The notes under the pieces are model-generated. The model did not search any database. It saw nothing but the letters and a program-made list of their open reading frames with translations, and was not told where the DNA came from. From Lunularia cruciata (taxonomy: Eukaryota; Streptophyta; Marchantiopsida; Lunulariales; Lunulariaceae), in NCBI GenBank assembly GCA_948567375.1, contig OX419760.1:7998001-8062000 (forward strand): a DNA stretch of 64,000 bases, read 5' to 3'. Of this stretch, positions 47,571 to 60,003 are shown one piece after another. Each line of letters starts with the position of its first letter. Position 1 is the stretch's first letter. Made by a program: the position numbers and the translations under genes.

Positions 47571-50300
47571 CCCATGTAGATGTGAACAAGGTCTAAGAGC
47601 TCCTTTGATAGCCTTCCATGATTTTTTCCAAGTTGGACTTAGTCTCCTCAAACTTGGCATTAGTGTGGCTCTAGAGTTTCATAGACAATGATTTGAATTG
47701 CTTTTTTAAGTACATCTTCCTCTCCAATGATGTCAATTTGAGTACATAAATCCTTTACCTTTGTTCATTGGGAGGTCTTGTTTTCCATGCACTCCAACTA
47801 GCTAAGTAGCTAGGTGGTCATATGACCAGTAGTTGTGAGCAGCCTTGATCATTTGTTCTCTAGTTTGGTTCATTTGGCACTCAATTTGTCAATCATCTCC
47901 TTACAAATTGCTTGGCTTGCTTCAACACTTTCTCTTATTGTCATTTAAGGTTGGTAGATAAGTTGGAGATGTAGAGGTCAATCAATTGCTTTTGGTTATC
48001 ATATGGGATCTCTAATGCCCTTGCCTTTGCTTGGGCCATTTCTAGCTTGTTTTATAGCGCTACAAGTTCATCTTCCCAATTTTGTTTCTCCTTGTGTTCA
48101 GTTCTTTTGTGGAAGACCTCTAGGCTATAGTTTTCAACCTCCTTCTTTAAGCCTTGGATCAGCTTTTCATACTCCTCTTGCCATTTTAGTTCCTCCCTTT
48201 AGAACTTTTCTAAGCTCTCTTCACTTTCCTTATCTCTCTTGCTCATCTTGGTTTGGATCAGGTGATGTAAGTGGTAGATGAGTGCAGCCGGTTCCTTTAT
48301 CTTTGGATCCAAATTTTAGTATATTGGCAAAAGTTCTTCACCAATGCTTCCATTGCCTACGTCAATGTATGAATGGTGTAGGCCACCATTAGTAAAGGAA
48401 AAGAATTTCCATCCTTGCCCAATTGTCTCTATAAGGCCTTTGTTTTAGGCATGGGATTTTTGTCATGGCCTGGACAGTTGTCTCCTTTGCTTTGTGAGCT
48501 AGGACCGCTTCCTCATTCTTGCACATCTTGTTATTGTTGGTCGGTAGTGTGACATCAATGATGATAGCATCTCCACCTGATTGTCCTTCAGTATTGGGGG
48601 CAACGGGGTTTGTCTTATGAGTTTTGCTGGACTTTGGAGGGATATTCCCACCTTGTTGTCACAAGTGATTTTGACAACATCTACCACCAAGCAAGTTTGT
48701 TTCAACCTCCATTTTGTTTCATAGTATGAAGCTTCCTCCTTGTTTTAGACCAAATTGAAGAATGGAGGCAGTTAGGGGGACAAATTTTGTAGTTGGCTCC
48801 TTCTCCTTATCAATTAGAAGCATTTCATTTTTGTTAAGCGGGGATGATGATTGTGCCTTGTTGTTTGGCCCTTTTTCTCCTTTTTCCACTACAAGAAATG
48901 AAATTGACATGAAGGACTCCTTACTCTCCAACTTCATGCTCTAAGCAACTCCAACAAAAATTTTGTTAGCCACCTTTTGTCCTTGCAATGACATCTAACT
49001 TGAGTCAACCTGTATAATACAATTTTACTCCTGTTATCCCTCAACAAAGATTCTAGCTCCTAGCATCATTTTTGTTTCTTGGAAGCTTGAATTGTTGCAC
49101 AATCCACTAGAGTCTTTTGTCAAATTGTAATAGAGCTATATGTCTCCACCACTTGCATGAACTTCCAGTTTCTAGCATATTATTTGTCTACCTTGTAGTA
49201 TTTAGTGATTGCTTTCAACAAGTTGGGGTCTTTGCTAAAGTAAGCTAGATGATGTAGGAGGGATGGGAACTTCTATTTCTCCTCATCCATCAATCGGTTC
49301 ATACTAATGTAAAAGTGAGTGATGAAGGAGGCCATGAAAATGGTGGAACCTTCTATCATGTGTTCCAAGAGCTCAATGACTACACTAAATATCTTGGCCC
49401 ATCTAATTGGCTTTTGCTCGTGTATGAGTTGGAAGAAGATAACATGATTTTGATGGACATAGTTCATTCATTTTGAACAAAACAACCTCACTATTGTTTT
49501 TGGTGATTGTGCATTGAGTGGGGCCCTTCATATCTTTAATTTTATACACATTCATGGATTTTTGCCAACAAATGAGTCATCTATTCTCTACTTTAATTGT
49601 TTTCTAGGTTGGCCGTATGGAGTATCAATATGAATTTCCCCAAATGGGGAGCAATCTGCATCTAACACCTGCTCCTAGTGATCCTCCATCCACATTGTAG
49701 GACATCTTCATAAGGAGTAATCACTTAGATTCTAGATGTTATCATGAATTTCCTACAACATGGACCCAATTGAGAGACCCTAATCTCATAGCAAAAAGTC
49801 CATTTTCCTTTTCTTGATGTAGTCAATTTGACAATATAATCCCCACTCTGAAAACTCAAGAGATTTTCTTAAGAATTCCATAAGTTGCTTCATTTCACTT
49901 TCATCTCCATCTTAGGAGTTTGTCTTTTCATGACTAGATATTAAATTTTTGCATGATAGTGTGATTCCCGTTCTATTTTTCATCTTGAGCTCTCAATACT
50001 ATTGAATAAATTTGGCAAGCTATGTCTGAAATTGCTTGCACAATGTCACAAGAGATGGTGGTTGTGGAGAGAGAAATGAAAGAAGTGGAAGGGAAAAGCA
50101 AAAAAAGTGAAAAGTGAAAATTGAAGATGTAGAAAGATTCACCTTGTGGTGTGGAGTTGGCCTCTTAATAGCTCCAACAAGGCAAGATCTATCCTTCTTT
50201 TGTTGTGGCAGTTTGTTAAGGGTCACAATCATCTATTGCAGAAATTGAGCACAAAATGGTTGCCATTGGCTTTTTGGCAAGATCTTGAAAAGGTGGCAAA
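47571..50300 (-). pseudogene. D3: divergent family D relative, reverse strand
   Basis: The minus-strand frame 49467-49273 is recognisably related to D2 at about 52370-52530: both have a hydrophobic/aromatic segment WAK...HFY...L..EE with matching spacing. Downstream on the minus strand (48937-47580) the sequence is rich in Lys/Glu and Leu, like the acidic and coiled-coil parts of D2. No long open frame remains. Identity of the ancestral protein is unknown. Confidence 0.5.
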
Positions 50301-50549
50301 AATTGGGAGAGTTTTGTAAATTTTTGTATTTGTCAAAAACTTATCACAACTCTCACCTTCCTATAGAATCTTTTGATGTTGGGGTTGCCTTCTAGTGGAG
50401 TGTTTTGTTTGTTGGGCAAGCCTCTTCATAAGCCCTACGGAATGGGGACAAAATGAGTTTGACTACAAAATGAGTCTAGTCCCATTCTTGTTGGGTGGAC
50501 GTGGAGTCTCATTTTATTTAAGCACCTCACACTTCCTTATTGCAGAGTT

Positions 50550-51080
50550 ATGACTTTCAATGAATCTTACAAATGGCACTTCTTGATGTTTGGTTTGGAC
50601 TATTGGTTTGGTTTGGACTACACAAAGAAAAACAATAAAAAGCAACAAAAACCAAGGCTCATAACAAAAGGGGTCATGAAAATGGCTCTCAATGATATCA
50701 AAAGCTTTAGGAGTGTTTTAGAGAGAGGATGGAGTAAAGGCACTTGTAGGAAAATTTCTTGCACCCACTTTTTGTTCTTAAATCCATTCCATATCAAAAT
50801 AACGTACATACAACATGAGCAAGTGAAAGTATATCTTGTTTATCATTTTGGAGCAAAGTTCATGGATATAGTGATGAATTCACCAAACCCAATTATTCTA
50901 CCCGTGGTGATATATGATAGAAAGTGGGATTTGAAAATCTACATTCTCTTATGGTATAATGGATCTGAATATATCCAATCTTCTCCCTACACTCAAGTAG
51001 AAATTTTTTATATGGTTAAACCAAAAGTGATGTTTAGGGATTTTGTGGTCCGCAATTTTAGTGAGGAATATTATCAATGA
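50550..51080 (+). CDS. Open frame of unknown origin, 176 codons
   Basis: The longest uninterrupted frame in this half of the window that I cannot place. It is preceded by an AT-rich region and followed by family D2. Aromatic-rich composition with no clear domain, signal peptide or membrane segment. It may be a chance open frame in decayed transposon DNA or a family D-associated gene. Confidence 0.25.
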   Translation: MTFNESYKWHFLMFGLDYWFGLDYTKKNNKKQQKPRLITKGVMKMALNDIKSFRSVLERGWSKGTCRKISCTHFLFLNPFHIKITYIQHEQVKVYLVYHFGAKFMDIVMNSPNPIILPVVIYDRKWDLKIYILLWYNGSEYIQSSPYTQVEIFYMVKPKVMFRDFVVRNFSEEYYQ

Positions 51081-51907
51081 ATGATAGCCTTTGAAGTCCC
51101 AATGATAGTCTCAATAGTACATGCTCCTCTAGAGTGATCAGGTTAACTCTTTATTGAAGTAAGAAGTAGCGATTGAGCATTTGTTGTGTATAAGAATCAT
51201 GGATCCGTAGTTGCAAGATTTGATGCAAAGGATGTTGAATGAATTTTGGGAGATCAAGCTAACCATGGAGACATTGCAAAGTCAAGTACATACTTTCAAG
51301 AATGATCAAGCAATCCAAGAAGGAGAACCATCCCAAACTGTGGTGCCCACATTTTTTGTTCTTTTCTGTTTATTAGCATTTGGGGGAAGAAGTAAACACG
51401 AAAAGCTGAATTGCAAAAGAAGGAATGGACAGAAGGGACTTTGGAGGAAATCAGAAGAAGTTGAGATCAGATCCGATGATGGAGGTACTCAAGAGAGGGG
51501 TACAACGGAAGAAGTCCAAAGAGCATTGTCTTCAGATTGGGAAGCACAGGCTGATATGAAGACCATCTAACAACCTTGGTACGTGGCAAGAAAGTACACT
51601 TCAAGAAATGGCGGAGGTCAAAGAAGCATGTCTTGACAGTGACAAGACAGCAACATGCAGAAGAGGGGAAGTCTACTTTGAAATTGACTGAAGAATGACT
51701 ACAATTTGGGGTAATATAAAATTGCAATTGCACAGGGACAAGTTGAATATATCAAGTAAATTTCCAATCCCTTTGAGTAGTTGTCTTGCAGTAATGCGTG
51801 TCAAGATGCCAATTGAGAGTGCAATTTTCTGAAATCCAGAAGAGGTTAAAGTGACTTGTCCAGGGGAAGGCATAGTCTTTTAGTGCCAAAGAACAAGAGA
51901 GCAGATC

Positions 51908-52618
51908 ATGGCAAAGAAGGTCACAAATGCTCTAGCGGTGCAAAGTTTTGCCATTCATAGGTTAGATGTTGTAGCAAGAAATGAAGTCTTGAATAGACTT
52001 CGTATTACCTTTTTAGCATGGAACTGGAATTTCAATTTCCTAAGAGTCATGGCAGAGATAGCTGCTAGTAATTGTGAGAAGGGCCCCAAAGTTGAGGGGA
52101 AGAGAGGGAATCTGGCTCGATGGACTGAGTCGGATTGGAGGTTAGTGTTGGGGAAGGAAGTAGGAGAACCGACGGGGATCACCTTCTATTGGAAGTGTGA
52201 TGTTGTGGAAGAAACGGCAAAGATCCAAAATTTGTTCTTTGCTCCGAGAACAACAAATGGTTACAAGGTGAAGTCCTATTGGGACCCGATTAGGCGCAGT
52301 ATTGTGGGGACAATTATGGCCATGTTCAAACCAGAACGGACAACTTATGTGAACATGCAGCAAGCGGTCTTCTTCCACTAGATGTTTATAGGAGTAAAGG
52401 TGAATTGGGCAAAGTGTTTTCACCAACAAACAAGGCAGATGGTGGTCAATTGGAGGACAGGTTTGCCTCCACATTATTTCACACCATTTGTAGCACACTT
52501 CTACTTCGGGTTGAATTTGCTGACAATAGAGGAGAGGCGTTGCATAGTGTTGTATTTCCATCCTAATTTAAGGCGGGAAGCAGATGAAGAACAGCGACAA
52601 TATATGAGACACATGTGA
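51908..52618 (+). pseudogene. Family D core protein
   Basis: Two frames, 51908-52381 and 52382-52618, are separated only by a TAG (52379-52381) and read on as one protein of about 236 residues. Sequence shared with D1: VLNRL.ITFL.WNWN, TESDWRLVLG, NLFFAPRT, MAMFKPERTTYVNMQQ; and with D3: WAK...HFY. The conserved Trp-rich pattern suggests a real ancestral domain, perhaps a gag-like or plant-transposon-associated protein. I cannot name it. Confidence 0.5.
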
Positions 52619-52657
52619 GCCAATGATGATCACTTCTTGAAGACATGACAATGGAAG

Positions 52658-54284
52658 ATGGAAGCAGTCACAAGTCCAAAGAAGAAGAAGCATAGTAAAC
52701 CCGAAGAAGCAAAGTCACCTCCAGCTCAAAGGAAGACCCAAAGACTGGTTTTGCAGAGTAAGAAGATGGTGAGAGAAGCATCATCGGAATCCAAGTCTGA
52801 AGGGGAGACAAAGTCTCAAGAAGAGCAATTAGAAGAAGATGAACTCACTTTACAAAGTGAGGAGTCCGGAAGTGAGAGTGAGGGGGAACCTGAGGTTCAG
52901 CAATCAGTTGGAGTAAGTGAAGCTTGTCATGCAATGATTGACAGTGTACCAAGAACAAAGAATCATTGCATAGCCCTGGTTGTGGAAGAGAAGGAGCCAG
53001 AAAGACGGAAGGAGTACCTTGCGGGGCTGAGTTCAATCGATAAGGAAGAAGAAAGCTCGGAAGCAGTGTCTTTGAAGATATGAAGATTGCAACTTTGGCA
53101 GAAGGAGCCAATGGAAGAGGTGAAGTACGAAGATGGGGATGAAGACAAAGAGAACTTTGGTGGGATACAGTATCTAACAAAGGTTGTCACTCCCTTGTTG
53201 GAACTGTTAAAGGAGCATAAGAGGGTAATTCCCCAAGATCGTAAGAAAGTGACGAATGAGTTTCAAGTGTTGAAGTATTTGTTGAGTGAAGTGAAGGGGT
53301 TGCAGGAGCAAGAAGTCCAAAGAAATGAGGAAGTTGAAGAACTTTGGATGGATGCAGTCTTGAAGAAGAAGACTTTCGAGATGTTGCAAGAGAGTTGTGA
53401 GTCAAGAAGGAAGGAACTACAGAAGCAAGCTGAGGAATTGAAGGAGCACGCAATGTTGCTGAGAAAAATGAAAGAGGAAGTCAATGATGTGTGCATTGAG
53501 AGTATTCATTTGAAGATGACAGCAGCGATAATGGAGTAGGAGTTAGAAAGCTTGAAGAAGAGTGCAGCCGAGAAGGATCAAACATGGCAGAGAGAGTTAG
53601 CAGTCAAGCATGATGAAGAAGAAAGATTTCGCAAGCTGGTATGAAGTGCTGAGTTACAAATTTCACAGTATGCAAAGGAGAAGAAGATGATCGCTGCTGA
53701 GTACAAAGATGAGTTGAAGATGTACCGCAAAGAATTGAAGGCAAAGTGATCTCGAGGGTATGAGTCAAAATCGGTAGGAGAAGTGATAGGAAAGTTGTGA
53801 GCAATCTTGAGCACGAAGGCTAAAGGGAGATTGGAAGAAGCATGTCTACATGAGCTAAAGTTGCTTGTGCAAGAAACTCAGAAGAGAAAAGCTAAAGATG
53901 TAGATATGAACACTTTGATGATCCGATGAAGGGAGCGAGTAGATCGGAAAATGTTAGAAGTAGGAGACAATGTCAGTCTCAAATTGCATTTAGTTAAATC
54001 AGAGTTGGAGAGAATTAGGAGTAGTGTGACAGAGGAGAGGAAGTCTGATGTTGCAGAAAGGAATTCAGGTGTCATCGGACTTATTATTTGATACATTAGA
54101 GAAGAGTGGGTCGGGAGATAACAAAGTAGAAGGATTACCCATGAGCTCAATTGTAGATTGTAGTGTAGAAGTAGTAGAAAGAGTGAAGGAGTTGGTAGAA
54201 TTAGATATACCTGAAGAAGGAGAAGTAGTAGGAAGATCATCGGGTTTAAAAGCCAATGATGAGGTAGACATCGGATCGGAATAG
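52658..54284 (+). pseudogene. Family D acidic and coiled-coil region
   Basis: Frame 52658-53083 begins with a Lys-rich stretch (PKKKKHSKPEEAK, a possible nuclear signal) followed by Ser/Glu-rich sequence. Frame 53087-53539 is dominated by Glu, Lys, Leu and Gln with heptad-like Leu spacing, a strong coiled-coil signature. Shorter Glu/Lys-rich frames continue to about 54284 after stops at 53537 and beyond. The two main frames differ by one frame step. Homologous acidic sequence is present in D1 up to its 10510 break. Confidence 0.5.
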
Positions 54285-55085
54285 AAACAGATTTGAGATT
54301 TGAAGAGGCAGATATGAAGAGGTGGTTTGTCAATTTGGATCTGCAGGTAGGAAGAGATGTTAGGAAGCAGTGCATTAGTAGGAAGAACTGCCATTTGCTT
54401 CAGTATTTAAGAGGAGCATTTCGCAGTATTATGTTGTTCAGTATTCAAATTTTTGAAGATAGATAAAGCAAAGTGCTGGTTTTCAGTGCTCGTTGCTTGA
54501 GCTTAATTCCGATTGTCATGTCTGTGTTTGTGTTTGTGAGTGTGTAGAGAATTTCAAAGTGCAAGTCAATGTGTCTGTGGATGTTGGATTCTGTAGCCTT
54601 GATCTTCATTCTGTGTGTTTGATCTTGAGTGAAGTGCATCGGAGCAATGCCTTGATAGATCTGAGAGGAATTGTAGTATTGGTAGTATTTTGCATTTGTG
54701 AGTGCAACACGAAGTTGATGTGAAGCAATTTTGATCAAGGAAGTTGTGCCTTCAGTGGAGGGGTGGAACACAATTTTGAGGCAAAGTTGTCTTGCAGTGA
54801 AGTGCCGTCTTCGGGAGAATCTAAATCATCACAATCAAGAATTTTTTTGGATAGAATTTGCTATGTTGTGATTATGTGTGTGTGTATTCATGACAAGTTC
54901 TCAAGATTGTGAGCTTGTTACTCTCTTTTGGGTGTATTTTCTACCTGAGAGACTAAAGACGCAACCAAGAAGAACTAAATTGTTACTTTGCTTTGTATTT
55001 GGACATTCTGAATCATATCTCTACGGGAATGAACTTTACTTACCCGATTACCGCAAAAGTGATATTTGTCGGGTTGTCACACAAA
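54285..55085. other. 3' non-coding part of D2
   Basis: TG-rich sequence with several GTGTTTGTGTTTGTG-like runs (54520-54545, 54874-54890). No coding family seen. It may contain an unrecognised LTR. Confidence 0.35.
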
Positions 55086-55179
55086 CCCACCAATACCAGT
55101 AGCCAAAGTAACTAGAGAGTCACTCATACCAACACCATCAAACTTGGTCAACAATGAAGTCATAAAGAATACTATGGGG

Positions 55180-55680
55180 ATGAAGAATACATGCAACATC
55201 TAGCCTTACATGGGACAAAATTCTATGGGGATGGTGGAAAACTAGATTTCAAGAATGAATTGATACTTATAGATTATTCATAATTGAGATCACCAATCAT
55301 TCTGCATGTGTTGTTTGCATGTGGTTACTTGATCAAGAAAGCCTTCACATGGTACAAAATTTAGTAACAATCAATGATGGTAGAAGGAAGAGAGGTCACT
55401 TGGTCGGCAATGCATGAAGAGCTACTAAAGAATTTTCAATCTATAGATTCTATGCATATGGCTTGAAGCCAATTATGGAAGTTGAAGCAAAAGAATAACT
55501 AACAAGAGTATGTGGAAGCATTTCTTGACTTGTAGATCGTAATAATAGATATGAATCTAATAGAAGCTCTAGATAATTTCAAACAAGGGTTAAAAGAGAA
55601 AATTCACCAAGAAATAAAGATACAAAACCCTTGCACTAGTTTTGAAGCCATTGTCTACGCTTAGAGAATAGTAGGTGCAC
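55180..55680 (+). pseudogene. Gag of element C
   Basis: Fragments in shifting frames resemble gypsy capsid: TWDKILWGWW, EELLKNFQS, EYVEAFLDL, NFKQGLKEKI. No zinc knuckle was clearly seen. Confidence 0.5.
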
Positions 55681-56133
55681 TTGGAGGAGGTGAAGAGGTA
55701 GTCTCAACTCAACATTATTGTACTAAAACACCACACTTTGGTGGACCAATTCATATTGAATTGGACAACATTCAGTTCCAAGATCAAAGAGCACGATTGC
55801 TCCAAGGAGAATGGAGATGGATCAAAGAAAGGAGAGATAGAGTCCCATGAGGAGAAGAGACTTGAGCAAAACAACATTATCACTAAAATTGTGGTATAGT
55901 TGGGGACATACCCATCATCTGTTGTGCTTGTCTTCCTAGAGTCTCTTGGCCTCCATACATGTGATCTTTGAACAACATGGAGAGATGAATTGAAGAAAAG
56001 GATGCAAAAATCACATCAAAAATTGAAGATTGCTAGTAAAGGTACCTTGTGGCCTTACTAGCTCAATGGAGAAGAGAAAAAGTAGAGGGAAGAAGAGGAA
56101 AAGTGCAAAAAGGTTGAGGAAACAAAATCATAA

Positions 56134-56361
56134 TTGATTTTTGTGAATGTAGTCCTAGAAAGCAATCCTGTGAGAGTATTGATAGACCTTGGATCAATAG
56201 AGAATTTCTTGTCTTGCTTTGTTGCAATAAGGTTGGGGATGGTTCTAGAGAAGGATGAGAATGAAGAAGTAGGGTTACCAAATGGTCAAATAGAGAAGAT
56301 TGAGTCATTTCCTAGAAAAGTAACACTCTCTATAAGAGAGTATCAAGAAGAGATTGAGTAG
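56134..56361 (+). pseudogene. Protease of element C
   Basis: A 75-codon frame with VRVLIDLGSIENFLS: the gypsy protease active site with DTGS reading DLGS. The order before RT supports the call. Confidence 0.65.
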
Positions 56362-56460
56362 CAAGTGATATGATTTTCCCTTTATAATGCAATCTTTGAC
56401 ATAACATGGAGAGAGCACTACAACCCTATGGTTGATTAGAGAAAAAAAATTAGTGAGAAT

Positions 56461-57480
56461 TTGCCATGGAACATCATTGGGGTTGAAGAAAGATCACACA
56501 AGCAAGAACTATCTCTTTATGTTATAGGGACAATAGCTATCTATAAGATAGATAGATGTTTCATAGGCCTAATAAGAGAAGTCCAAAGTGCACAACTCAA
56601 TGGAAAAATTCCTGAGAAATTGAAAAATATGGTCAACGAGTTTCAAGATGTCTTCCTAAATGACCTAACCTCAGGATTACCACCAAAAAGTAGAGTAGAT
56701 CATAAAATTGAGATACTTCTTGGGAAGACACGTCCTTGTAAGTCCCCATATTGACCTATCACCTCATGAGTTGGAGGAGTGTAAGGCTCAAATCAAGGAT
56801 ATGCTACAAAAAGGGTTTATCCAACCCAATGTATCACCATATGGGGCTCCTATCTTGTTTGTGAAGAAGAAGAATGATACAATGTGCATGTGCATTGAAT
56901 ACAGGAGCCTAAATCAACAAACGATGAAAAATAAATATCTTTACTTAGCATGGATGACCTATTTGATCAACTCAATGAGGCAAAACACTTCATCAAACTT
57001 GATTTGTAGAGCGGTTACAACCATATCAAGATTGTGGAAGACAATATACACAAAATAGCTTTTTGAACAAGGTATGGTCACTTTGAGTACCTTGTAATGT
57101 TGTTTGGCCTCACTAACGCACCAGCCACTTTCATGAGTTTGATGAATGATATATTTTGTCCATACTTGGATAAATCTATTATCACTTTCCTAAATGACAT
57201 CTTTGTATATAGTAGGATGATTACAAAGCACAAGTAACATCTACAAGAAGTTCTCTAGATTCTACAATAAAATCAATTGTATGCCAAAATCTCAATGTGT
57301 GAGTTTGGCAAGTCTGAAGTAGACTACTTGGGGCATAGAGTAAGAGCAAAAGGTATCCAAGTGGTAATAGATAAAATAGAGGTCATTCAAAAATAGTGTG
57401 CTCTAGAAGATCAGACTAAACTCAAGATTTTTTTGGGATTGGCAAGTTCTATAATCAATTTTTCAAGGACTTCTCTAAGG
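56461..57480 (+). pseudogene. Reverse transcriptase of element C
   Basis: Frames 56461-56754 and 56708-57058 give the connection (MVNEFQDVF) and RT fingers ([35 protein letters not shown]). Near 57110 LTNAPATF and near 57190 [11 protein letters not shown] follow, where the catalytic FLDD box has Asp changed to Asn. A stop replaces the residue after the KLDL-like motif (57000). Confidence 0.8.
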
Positions 57481-57539
57481 TTGCACAACCTCTAACAACA
57501 CTACTTGGCAAGGAGAAGAAGTGAATGTAGGGAACCGCA

Positions 57540-58860
57540 CAAGAATTGGCCTTTTAGGAATTGAAAGAAATATTACTACATACCCTAATCTTGAAATGGT
57601 ATGACCCAAAATATCCAATCAAGTTGACTACAAATGCATAAAGCGTAGTAATAGGAGCAATCCTACAACAAGAGTAGCATGAAAAATGGCACCTTATTGC
57701 ATGTTTCTCTTGAAAGCTATTACTTGCGATTATTACACCACCAACCAAGAAGAGTTGGCTACTATCTTTGCAACCAAGCATTGGAAGCACTATCTTGGCA
57801 AGAAGGCATTTGTAGTGGAGATAGACCAAAAAAGTCTACCTTGAGATACAAAAAGATCTATCTTGCCAACAAACTTGGTAGACAGAGTGGAGAAAATATT
57901 TCAATATGATGATCACATATGTAGAAGGCAAGAATCACTTGCAGATGCATTCACCCAAATGCTTATGACAAACAATTTGATGGTAGAGGTCAAGATGAAC
58001 CCAAAATTCTAGCTAAGGATTCTTGCTACTACAAAAGGACCCATAGATTGTAGGAGCTCATTCATCTAAAGGCGTCACCATTACTCAAGGACTCACCTTT
58101 TGTGATGGCAAGTTATGGATCCCAAATGCCACAAAGAATCACCATCTTGGTGTAATGTCATTGGTTCTGCCATTGTAGGTCATGTTGGAGTGGACAAGAC
58201 CTTAGATGCAGTCAAACTCTATTACTATTGGTCCAAGATGAGCAACAATGTATGAAATACATTTGAAGCTGCCTACTCTATCAACAAAATAAAGCTTCTA
58301 ATCATACTCTTGTAAGACTCCTTCAACCACTTCCTACTCCTACACAATGTTAAGAACAAGTAAGCATGGATTTGGTTTGTGAATTGCCCAAGACCACCTT
58401 GGGGTTTGACTCCATTTTAGTCTATGTTGATTGACTTAGCAAAATGATCCATGTGTGTCCTACCACCAAGGACATGATTGCTCCACAATTAGCTCAATTA
58501 TACTTAGCTAGAGGTACTCAATTTGCTAGTTTGTTTTTGAGAACACTCTTTGGAATCTTCAAAACCAAATTGGTCATGTCTATGGCTTACCATCCATAGA
58601 CCAATGGACAAATAGAGCAAACTAATTGCACTATTGAGAACATGCTCTAGGGCTTTACCTTAGATGAGCAAGGTGGGACACCTTACTTCCATCGGTGGAA
58701 TTTACCTACAACAATTCAATAAATGCATCCACATAGATCACACCATTCTTCCTCATGTATGGAAAGCATCCTTTCACACCTTCAAGCTTGATGAAGATCG
58801 GCCCAATAGCTACCAAGGTTGACATTGTCAACACTTTTGTTTCTAGAATCCAACATGGTG
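57540..58860 (+). pseudogene. RNase H and integrase of element C
   Basis: RNase H sequence at 57590-57960 ends in a DAFTQML-like motif (DALSR position, about 57940). Integrase follows: a zinc region with HVGVDKT (58165) and a C..C pair (about 58270), the core with DLVCELPKTT (58365) and a TNGQIEQTNCT motif (about 58600-58625). There are many frame changes. Confidence 0.65.
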
Positions 58861-59179
58861 TGTAGAACGCCAAGTACAAGCTGTAGATTGCCCAAAATCA
58901 AAAAAAATACTATGTAGATGCACATCACCGGCACATGGAGTTCAATGTTGGGGATCAAGTTTGGCTATCCATAACCAACCTCATGTTAGTTGGCCCTTGT
59001 AAGCTCAAACCTCATTTTATTAGGCCTTTTCTCATCCTTTGACAAATTGGCACAATGGCCTATCATCTCAAGCTACCACCATACATGAAGATTCATCCAA
59101 TGTTCCATGTTTCCTTTCTTCATAGATATGCATCCCAACTACCCCACTTTCCTTCCATACTAGAAATTTGACCTTGTTC

Positions 59180-59330
59180 AACACTCATTGATGGCACAAA
59201 GGAATATGAAGTCAAATGCATTCTCTAAAAATGCATCCGTGGTACCCGCCACTTTGCATGTGGAATATCTTGTACATTGGAAAGTGTAACCAATATATGA
59301 GGCAACATGGGAGCCAACAACTAACTTGAC
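59180..59330 (+). pseudogene. Chromodomain of element C
   Basis: KEYEVKCIL at about 59200 and, after a frameshift, VEYLVHWKV then IYEATWEP (59260-59312) show the chromodomain pattern. Two in-frame stops are present. Confidence 0.65.
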
Positions 59331-59406
59331 CCATGCATTGGTGTTAGTGCAATCTTTTGAGCAATAGCTTTGCAATGAGGATGTTGCATCTTAAAAGGAG
59401 GATGTT

Positions 59407-60003
59407 TGTAAAATCATTAGCTAGACATATTATTTAGAGGTGAAATTTTGCTTGGTAACATCTGGAAGGATGTTATATATAATGGACTAAGTAGATCAGA
59501 TAGAAGTGTCACCAATAATGTACTTCCACTAATAGGGCAGTAACTGCAAACACCCTAAAATTTTGGCGTCAATTTTGGAGGCCTAAATGAAGGAATTAAG
59601 CCTCAAAAATGAAAGTTTCCTGATTCTTGTAAGAGAAAAGGCTTGCCTTCTTCTCCCTGTTGTTTGTCTCATCAAGAGCTTTCCAACAATACCTCATCCG
59701 TATGATTTTGAGTTTCCTACAAGAAGATTCCCTAAAGATTCTCTTTGGTCAAACTTGTTTAACCAACTAGATAGGACAACAATCAACATGTCACCCATCT
59801 ATGCAACTAATCTAGGGGTGGAGCTCTCTAACATGTCACCACTCCATGTATCTGATCCAAGGGTGGAGCTTCCTTTGAGAGGATACTCTTTGTTATATAA
59901 TAAAGACAAGGTGCTCCTTTGGGCATCAAAGTATTGACTGTGAAGCTTTGTCTATCTTCTATTGTGTTTCTCTTGAGTGTACTTCTATCCTTGGAACATT
60001 ACA
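59407..60003 (+). repeat. 3' LTR of element C
   Basis: 597 bp from TGTAAAATC to AACATTACA, with a TATA-like sequence (TTATATAATAAAG) near 59893. It identifies the orientation of the other family C LTRs in the window. Confidence 0.85.

Larger units (their letters stand above)
51180..55085 (+). mobile_element. D2: fullest copy of repeat family D
   Basis: It starts with gag-like sequence (an ATG near 51199, DLMQRMLNEFWEIKL) followed from 51345 by the family D unit also present as D1 (8925-10510). Beyond the D1 end point it continues with an acidic region and a long coiled-coil-coding region to about 54300, then non-coding sequence. It has no RT or integrase, so if it is an LTR element it is non-autonomous, but LTRs were not found. 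The right end near 55085 abuts element C. Confidence 0.55.
55086..60003 (+). mobile_element. Element C: chromodomain Ty3/gypsy retrotransposon lacking its 5' LTR
   Basis: Gag (about 55180-55680), protease, RT, RNase H, integrase and chromodomain in order, then a purine tract (AAAAGGAGGATG, 59394-59405) and a 597-bp LTR (59407-60003). No matching LTR is found at the left end, which abuts repeat D2, so the element is truncated or was cut by recombination. It is heavily mutated. Confidence 0.8.
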
